Shown here in pieces: positions 55,434-64,000 of a stretch of 64,000 nucleotides of DNA. The notes beneath the pieces were generated by a model. That model was given only the letters and a program-made list of their open reading frames with translations. It searched no databases and had not been told where the DNA came from. The DNA is from Rhizoctonia solani (lineage: Eukaryota; Basidiomycota; Agaricomycetes; Cantharellales; Ceratobasidiaceae), in assembly GCF_016906535.1 (NCBI RefSeq), contig NC_057374.1:186001-250000 (forward strand), given 5' to 3'. How positions within the stretch are numbered: the stretch's first letter is position 1; every line of letters begins with the position of its first letter. The position numbers were made by a program, and so were the translations under genes.

Positions 55434-58400
55434 ATGTCGGGATATCCCAATGTGAGTACGCGAGCCGAGTAACGTATCGGGGATCTTAGTGTGAGCTGTA
55501 GGATGAACGCTATGGACACCCTTTGAGCCCTCCTCCGCCTGCGGATTTGTACCACTACAACCAATTCAATAACCCCGGTCCTCCACCGACAAGCACACCC
55601 AATCCATATCCACCAAACCCATATCCGGCATCACAGACACCGAACCCATATCCCCCGTCACAGACACCAAATCCTTATCCACCAACAACCACACCTGGAC
55701 CGTACCAACAACAGCAACAGCAATATTCAGCCTATCCACCACCGCCCCAGAGCCATACGCCATTACCTCAGTCATACTCCAATCCGAATCCGTTTGATAG
55801 GCCGCCTAGCACACCGTATTCGGTCGCACCCAGCCATTCGTATCAGGATCCGTTTGTGAACCCGGGAACACCTGCGACCTACCCTATTCGGGAAGAACAC
55901 ACCGGATACGACTATACCCAGAGCCAAGGCCGCTACACTGGAGTCCCGTTACATGACGACGGGTACGTAGATGTCGGACGCGAAGTCGATGACCAAGACC
56001 ACGGAGAGACCCCGTTGCTCAATCCGCATGTAAGCATCACCCCGAGTGAGACTGACCACGCCGAACCCGAACCATCGAATATCCATTATGGAGCGATCCC
56101 GCAACGTCAGCCTAGACGATACAAGACGATCAAGAAGGTCCCGTAAGTTGTGATATGGGCTATTGACGTACGAGTCACTGATTTTTTTTTGCGGGGTAGA
56201 CTGTTTCACGGGAACTTTGTTATCGATACTGCTGTCCCGAGTAAATTGTTGGATATGTGTGCGCTGAGGAACGATCGGGAGTTTACGCATATGAGATATA
56301 CAGCTGCGACGTGTGATCCTAATGATTTCTTGGTGAGTCCGGGTCTAATTTTCATCGAATTTTATTAACTGTTGTACAGGAAGAACAATATACCCTACGA
56401 CAACGCATCCACCCTGTTCCACGCCGAACTGAACTTTTCATCGTCATGACCATGTACAACGAAGACGAGCAGCTTTTTACGCGTACCATGCATGGCGTGA
56501 TGCAAAACATCAAACATCTCTGCGAACGCAAACGATCTAAAATGTGGGCCAACGAAGGCTGGAAAAAGGTTCGCTACCCCATTTATCGATTGTACCTGGA
56601 TTCTTTTTTACGAGCGCTTCCTTGGCAGGTCGTAGTCTGTATCGTGTCCGACGGACGAATGAAGATCAATTCGCGCACCTTGAGTACGATTGCGGCCATG
56701 GGTGTCTACCAAGAGGGAATCGCCAAGAATATGGTCAATAATAAACCCGTGACAGCGCATATCTACGAGTACACGACTCAGAGTAAGTCATGTTGTTTCG
56801 CCCGAACGAATCCCCCTTACGCGTTTTTGGTAGTATCGGTTACGCCCAGTATGCGCATCGAAGGTGCCGAGCGCGGAACCATGCCATGCCAGATTATCTT
56901 TTGTCTCAAGGAAAAGAACCAAAAGAAGATCAACTCGCATAGATGGTTCTTTAATGCTTTCGGGCGTGTGCTTGAACCCAACGTTTGTGTTCTCCTTGAT
57001 GTTGGCACGAGACCGGGTCCGACAAGTATCTACCACTTATGGAAGGCGTTCGACATCAACTCGAACGTTGGAGGCGCATGTGGAGAAATTGTAGCTGACC
57101 GCGGAAAGTTTGGAGTCAACTTGCTTAATCCACTCGGTGTGTTCTCATTTTTCCCTGTTTCCTCGTCGCCACTTATCTTTTTTCTACATAGTCGCGGCTC
57201 AGAACTTTGAATATAAAATGTCCAACATTCTCGACAAACCCCTCGAGTCCGTTTTTGGTTATATCACAGTCTTGCCCGGTGCCTTTAGCGCTTATCGGTA
57301 CGCGCACACTCTATCTCCACACTTTGGATTTCCAACGACATGTCTAATTTATTGGAAAATAGGTACATCGCGCTTCAGAACGATTCGACAGGTGAAGGCC
57401 CGCTTCAAAAGTACTTTTTAGGCGAAAAGATGCACGGTGCCGATGCGGATATTTTTACGGCCAACATGTACCTTGCCGAGGATCGTGTAGGTGTTCATGC
57501 CTTTATGATCGAGTTGACGCTCATTAGGCTTGGGTAGATTCTATGCTGGGAGCTGGTCTCGAAATTGGGCGGCTCATGGACGCTCCATTACGTCAAATCT
57601 GCGTACGCTGTGACTGATGTGCCGGACCAAGTTCCTGAACTGGTCAGTCAACGTAGGCGTTGGTTGAACGGTAGTTTTTTTGCTGGTGAGTCTAACGGTT
57701 TCGACCTCGAGGGGTGGTGGTTGATTTGACTGGTGCGGATAGCTGTGCATTCGACTGTCAAGTTCAATTATATCTACCGTAGCTCGCACTCGGTCGCTCG
57801 TAAAGCATGGATCCATGTCGAATTGTTGTACCAGACGTACAACCTCTTGTTCAGTTGGTTCTCACTCGTATGTTGTTATCCTGTACTTCGTTTACTAGCT
57901 AACGCTATGCAAACAGGGTAATTACTACATCGCATTCGTTATTCTCACACAATCTATGGGAGACCTTGGCCCGGGAGCGCTCAAAATTTTGAATACTATT
58001 CTCAACTACTTTTACCTCGGAATGCTCGTCATGTGTTATTTGCTTTCGTTGGGAAATCGGCCTCAGGGGTATGTCTCTCGAACTGAAAGATAAGGCTAAT
58101 TGGCTTACATTGAGACAGGTCCAAATTCGGATACACGATGGCCTTCATTGGGTTCGCGTTGATTACGATTTACATGACTGTGCGTTCGGTCTCTTGACTG
58201 TGTTTGTTTCCCTAGCTCAACGAGAGACGGTCGCAGTTTGCAGCATTCTTCCTCGCCGTTCGTTCCATCCAGACTATAACCGCATCAGAAGGGCCTCTCA
58301 CTTTCAACGACTTTTTCACAAATACGATTTTCCGAAACGTCGTTATTTCGATTGCTGCGACGCTAGGACTGTACATTGTCGCTTCATTATTATTCGCAAG

Positions 58401-59628
58401 TCTCTATCGTTTTTCTCCCCTTTTTGGCATGACTAATAGCTTTGAGTAGTTGGAGCCCTACCACATGGTCACATCGTTTTTCCAGTACTTGCTATTGGCT
58501 CCGAGTTATATTAATGTGCTCAACGTGTATGCTGTGAGTTTTGGGTTTGGGTTTGGGTTTGAGTTCTCGAACGATGGCTGACTGTGCCTTGTTTGTGATT
58601 GACGCTCGGTGCGGGTGGGTGTAACCGATACGGATATGGCTGTTCTTCTCGGGCCCGAATTACCTTGCGGGGCTCGGCCTTTTTTGGTGACTTATCATGC
58701 CCGACGGACCGTGTTCGCACTCGGAAATCTATCATCTTCAACTCTGCCAGTTTGCCAATGTGCATGACGTCTCGTGGGGAACCAAGGGTGACAACAAGGT
58801 TTCGAAAGACTTGGGAGTCGTCGCGACGGGTAAAGACGGTGCGACGGTCGAGGCGGCCGTTCCAACAGATCAGAAGGATATTAATGCCGCGTACGAGGAC
58901 GCTATGGCTGTTCTGAGTGCGTCCCCCTTTTTCTACTTTTTCGTTTCTTTCTCCGGACCGTGGTTATTTCTTTCCGGTTTTATTCCTTGTTGCGCTTTTG
59001 ATGTTGATATGCACCTTTTCGCCTTCCCCTCTTCGTGTGTCTCTGGTTTGATACTCTTTGTGTGGAGTGCTGACGGTGCGAGTAGGCTCCAAGCCACCGG
59101 TGATTGATCAAAAGCGAGATGCGGCGACCAAGCAGGAAGATTACTATCGTAGTTTCCGAACCAAGTGAGTTGCCGTTTTCATATCCAACAAACAAGAGAC
59201 TGATAATATCGAAAGTGTACTGTTGAGCTGGACACTAAGCAACGTGAGTGGGGTGTTTGACATTTTGCGATAAGCATTGACTGATGGATCCGATTTGCGA
59301 CGGAATTGACACATGGGGCTACTTGCGATGCGGGGGGGTTCTTTGCGCCGCATTGGATAATTGACACTGGATTACCTGTTTGGATTCGAATGGATTTCCA
59401 CGGTGTTAGGCCTTGTTGGCTGCGGTGGTGACGAGCGCAACGACGACGAACCCGAATGCGGTGGGAGGGTACATGTCGTTTATCTTGTACTCGGTAGCGG
59501 GATTAGCGGGTGAGTGTGCCTGCCTACTGAATTAACTCGGTATGTGTGTGCTGACTTGTCATACCCAAGCCGTCCGGTTTTTGGGCTCGACGGCGTACAT
59601 GATCATTCGTCTGTTTGCTGGAGAGTAA
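55434..59628 (+). CDS. Chitin synthase (division 1, class III-like)
   Basis: Nineteen predicted exons, about 949 aa. It transfers GlcNAc from UDP-GlcNAc to growing chitin at the plasma membrane. The N-terminus is a long Pro/Tyr/Gln-rich disordered tail ([14 protein letters not shown] repeats). The chitin synthase N-terminal domain follows ([17 protein letters not shown], about 56,280). The GT2 catalytic core has [35 protein letters not shown], the EDR motif (57,478-57,486) and the product-site QRRRW (about 57,650). A C-terminal set of membrane helices includes [34 protein letters not shown] and [11 protein letters not shown]. The [10 protein letters not shown] stretch suggests class III. Odd points: one intron (58,396-58,449) uses a GC donor, gcaagt; the intron at 56,569 has an unusual gttcgc donor; exon 1 is only 18 nt (55,434-55,451). 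The stop is 225 bp before the Rho gene. Confidence 0.93.
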
Positions 59629-59852
59629 AGCTGCTCGTGAATTTCTTTTGGGACCACGGACTTTTTGTAGTACTTGCTGTTATTTAATAGAAATCAATTG
59701 TAAAGCGATAAGATACGAGTGGGGTGTGCGATAATAATACTAAACGGAGGCTGTGCCCTGCACGGACCAGGTCAGGGTCTATGGGGGTGTGTTGAAATGG
59801 CAGGTGACGGTAGACGAGCGGCATCTGACCACCACACCAACACCAAAGTATA

Positions 59853-60744
<892 letters not shown>

Positions 60745-61186
60745 TCTCCCCCTCTACGAACATATCACGCCTCTTACCCTACCCCCCTCTTGCTTCCTCT
60801 ATTTTTCATTGTCTTTTTTCCCCTTTTTTTCTTCTTTGCGTATCGAGCCCTTGTCATGTCCAGCTCGATTAAACATCTAATGATTTTTTAAACTATTATG
60901 CGGGCGAATCTCGTTGAGTGGATGCGATTGCAAGGTGAGATGGGAGAATGACGAAATAGGCTCGTCGGGGTGGCGACAATCGTGCTTCCATGTGCAAAAA
61001 CGCCCTTGTCGCGTAGAATCCCGTTTTGGGGACGTTGATCACCGATTTGGAAAGTGGGTTTGCGCCCATGTCATGATTTGGCACCCGGAGGCGGTGTCAT
61101 TTTGTCCTGGTGTCCTTTGTCTTGTATGGCTTATATATCCTACCCATCGCCACGATGTTAGCCACTTGCTCTTGTCCACGACCGCT
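60745..61186. other. Intergenic between Rho1 and the membrane protein gene
   Basis: A T-rich 3' region, then the promoter of the next gene (tatatatccta-like element near 61,130). No gene is seen. Confidence 0.45.
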
Positions 61187-62642
61187 ATGAACTCGACATG
61201 TCCTGCGGAACCAGAACCGGATTACTGTTCTTTTGTCTTGGCCAATCCAGATATCTCGGTGAGTTTGCGTGCGTGTATGCTTTGCTCGAGTGAACAGAGA
61301 GTGATAAGGTATTGTAGGGTATAGGTGTGAGTGTTCCCGTGATAGCGCGGGGGTAGTGCTGAGTGCAAACAGGTCAGAATAGCGGTGTATGTTCAAGTCG
61401 GATTGAACCTGGTACGTATGTTTCTTTACGTAGATAGACTAGCTTTTGGTTTTAAAAAAATCTTGCCTCTCAGCTGGCGTCTATAAAATTCGAGTCCAAC
61501 GTTCGACTCACCCGAGATGCTGCTCGTACTATGTACGTTTTGTCGATTTCGTTGGTTGGTGCATCCATCGTGCAGTGGAAAATCGGTGGGCTCGGGCTGT
61601 TTGATGCGTTGGTTGGAACCCAGGTGAGTTGTCGCTTTTCATGTCAAATCCCTTTGCTAGGAGAAACGGGACCGACAAATGATTGGTCGGTGGTTGGTTT
61701 GGGGGCTAGAAGGCGATAAGAGTAGTCTCGAGGACAAATATGGGAGAAAGAGAATACTTCCAAGAGAATGCCGTTCTTTATTAGGAAATCATTTTTACAC
61801 CTATTTTGGCCAGAAAGGAAACTAACGCGCTTATTAGCTTGCAACTCTCATGACAGTCTTTATGCTGTTTAATGTCCGATACGTACGTTCCAATTACTCT
61901 CTCCCCTTGGACGTGTTTCCTGATTTCGGCCTCTAGATAAGTTCACTCGGTCTCTCGGCCAACGTTTCATCCACACTTTTCCTCATGCTTTATACGTACT
62001 GGGGCATCCAGACATGGTCTTTCCCTCCTTGTCCCTCCAACTCGCTCACCGTGTTTGTCCTCTTTGGTCGATCCATGCCCGCTACCCAGCCCGGCCTAAG
62101 AACATTCGCATTAATGGTATTTGGGATGATTGGAGTTGTGGCTCTGGGCAGTTTGATCTTGTTGGTTGATTGGATTAGAAAGGTTTGGTCGCACGGTGGA
62201 GAGGCGGTCGCAAGGAAAATGGAACTGTGGATGAACAGTAAGAGGCAGAAATACGGTATTGGTGCGTCTCCTTTCTCCATTTGCCACCCAACCCATATGC
62301 ATAGCCCAAATTCGCGATATTTATCCTTGGATTTCAGGCAAAGGAAAATTATCACGCCTCTCCCTGCTCTCGTTCCCAATCATCATCTATCTCTTGGTCA
62401 CAACCGAACAACTCGTCGCGCGCAACCAGTCCGCGCATAACCTCACCAATCTGGACGAATGGACGTTTGGCCAGACGATCGCTGTGTTGATGCTTCTTTT
62501 GTTGTTGTTCGAGACGGGATTGTGTGCGTGGAAAGAGAGGAAATGGACGAGACGGATGGAGTGGAGAGCGAGAGCAAGGTCGGGTGGTAAGGCGAGGGGC
62601 CAACATAGGGGGAGAGGGATACCGTTGCCTTTTGCGGATTAG
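61187..62642 (+). CDS. Multi-pass membrane protein, uncharacterised
   Basis: Seven predicted exons: 61,187-61,258, 61,318-61,326, 61,373-61,411, 61,474-61,623, 61,838-61,882, 61,937-62,261 and 62,338-62,642; 314 aa. Hydrophobic helices appear in VRIAVYVQVGLNL, MYVLSISLVGASIVQW, ALVGTQLATLMTVFMLFNV, LSANVSSTLFLMLYTYWGIQ, FALMVFGMIGVVALGSLILLVDW, LLSFPIIIYLLV and QTIAVLMLLLLLFETGL, about seven in all. The short N-terminus has two cysteines (MNSTCPAEPEPDYC), and the tail is Arg-rich. Exon 2 is a 9 nt micro-exon (Gly-Ile-Gly) required to join exon 1 to exon 3 in frame. No family is recognised beyond a fungal membrane protein; transport or sensing roles are guesses. Confidence 0.8.
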
Positions 62643-63564
62643 AGGTTTGGGATAGATACTGGGAATTCAATTCGGATGCTGGATTTCCGGGTTGTATGCT
62701 ATGTGCGATTTGGGTTGTGTGCTCGGGGATGGTAAAATATGTACTCCCAGATACATATTGAATGTTGTGTATTGATCTATAGATGCGTATAGTGTTATTT
62801 CAAGGAATCAAGGTTTAGACTATACATGTTGATCAACGGGCGGTTCATTGTTGATTTCAATTATTATCCTTGTAATCCTTCTTGGCCCTGGGGCCTCAGC
62901 ATGTTCTGCACCGGTGCATAAACTGAGTACAGATCTTGATTGGAATAATTTGGTATAGAGGGCATCAACCCATTTGTATATCAATATGCATCCCTCTGCG
63001 AAGTTTGTTAAACTACTCTGATTTGTGTTTAGAGATGGTCATATTCTTAAAGCTACGATGGATATCTCGGTGTGAACCGCACTAAAAACCTAAAAACCTT
63101 AAGAGCCATTATATAAAGTGCGTAAATCTCTCTTCCGGGAAAATCATCGATATTAAGTCAACTTATTTTTACGTGACACCGTGCCGCAAACGCATATCTC
63201 TGATGAATCAAACTACCAAACCGCATGATACTGGCGTGTTGGAGAAATTTCATTCCCCGTCGTTTGGCGAAATACATTCGATGCGTGATCCGAATAGTAC
63301 AAGGCGCACATGAATGGCCGCACGGTCCCTTTGGACCTCTTCCTAGAGATTATAGACTAGTTGCGGTGCCAATACTTAAAATCTTTCCCCATGTGCAAGC
63401 ATCCTTGTGTTCGAATAAAAAGTAGCAGTTGCTTCACATTCAATGCATCATTCACATTGTTCATTACTATAGATTGTACATCCGACATTACACAATGTTT
63501 ACGTTTGGGTCCATTCGTTCGAGTAGCGTCTTAAGAAATAGAAACTCCACCGAGTCTGGGCCTT
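62643..63564. other. Intergenic; no gene
   Basis: AT-rich, with only short frames lacking splice or family support. It lies between convergent genes. Confidence 0.5.
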
Positions 63565-64000
63565 TTAACCCGACTGGTAAATAGCTGGTCCGGCGACAAT
63601 ATGGTTGTCGATCAAGGACAAGTTCGCGGGTGTGACGTACACATCTTTATCGACAAGCGCAATGAATGTCGTACCTGCGTTAACGTCCGCCATCCCAACA
63701 TTCAGTGCCTCGTGCATAAAAGGGCTACAAGAGGCTGGACTCACAATTGACTTGAGGATCACCAAGATCCGGGTAGACCAACGTGTCAGGCTGCTTGGTA
63801 GAACCAGAATTTCCGCTGAGGTTCTCGAGCGGGGTGTATGTAACGTTATATTGCGAGATCCACGCCGCATACTAGAAGTTTTTTAGCTCACCTCAATATA
63901 TTTTTCTATAAGCGGGACTTACCTTGGCTTTACCAGGTACAGTTGTAGCAGTAACATAGTCAAAGTTCTTCGGCCCGACTTTCTTGCCTGGGTCCTCCCA
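63565..64000 (-). CDS. C-terminal part of an unidentified, probably secreted protein (partial)
   Basis: Three exons read from the right edge: 64,000 to about 63,923 (with PGKKVGPKNFDYVTATTVPG), about 63,873-63,747 (YAAWISQYNVTYTPLENLSG) and about 63,676-63,565 (TTFIALVDKDVYVTPANLSL, ending IYQSG and a TAA at 63,567-63,565). The introns have gtaagt/gtgagt donors. N-glycosylation sequons (NVT, NLS, NLS) suggest an extracellular protein. The start and main domain are outside the window, and I do not recognise the family. Confidence 0.6.

Overview
The window looks like a stretch of Agaricomycete (basidiomycete) genome. Genes are split by many 45-70 nt introns with gtragt-type donors. The TE set is fungal: Ty3/gypsy chromoviruses, Ty1/copia, a CACTA element with a Tnp2-like transposase, and Tc1/mariner. 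The host genes (PL1 pectate lyases, chitin synthase, Rho1 GTPase) fit a plant-associated fungus. The style resembles Rhizoctonia, but that is inference from family content, not a database match.

Layout. 1-15,006 is a retrotransposon graveyard: a gypsy element cut by the window edge, a second decayed gypsy copy with a foreign solo LTR nested in its own LTR, and a copia remnant. 15,967-49,905 is a very large imperfect palindrome. Each arm carries a tautomerase gene, a gene for a small secreted protein rich in VPVP repeats (two copies in the left arm), and a pectate lyase. The left arm is split by a 15,151 bp CACTA transposon (21,925-37,075, TSD CAT). That transposon in turn contains an apparently intact young gypsy chromovirus, a dead Tc1/mariner element and two solo LTRs. 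The right arm keeps the uninterrupted version of the CACTA target site and of a solo copia LTR target site, so the order of events can be read directly. The 5.4 kb centre of the palindrome (39,337-44,737) carries a predicted GPI-anchored alginate/glucuronan-lyase-like gene and a tiny two-exon gene for a secreted six-cysteine, cystine-knot-like peptide.

From 49.9 to 55.4 kb the sequence is gene-poor, with one putative small gene and a dead zinc-type alcohol dehydrogenase. From 55.4 kb a well-conserved housekeeping block follows on the + strand: chitin synthase (19 exons), a Rho1-type GTPase 225 bp downstream, and a multi-pass membrane protein. The C-terminal end of an unidentified, probably secreted protein runs off the right edge on the - strand.

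Functional reading. The palindrome is an accessory locus for secreted plant-interaction proteins (two pectate lyases, one further polysaccharide lyase, a knottin-like peptide, three VPVP-repeat secreted proteins). It has been reshaped by inverted duplication, apparent gene conversion and TE insertion. The 55-63 kb block is conserved core genome for cell-wall synthesis and its signalling. Old TE copies carry C:G to T:A changes, mostly in TpCpG context, which resembles RIP-type mutation. Exon limits come from reading splice signals and frames by eye and are predictions.
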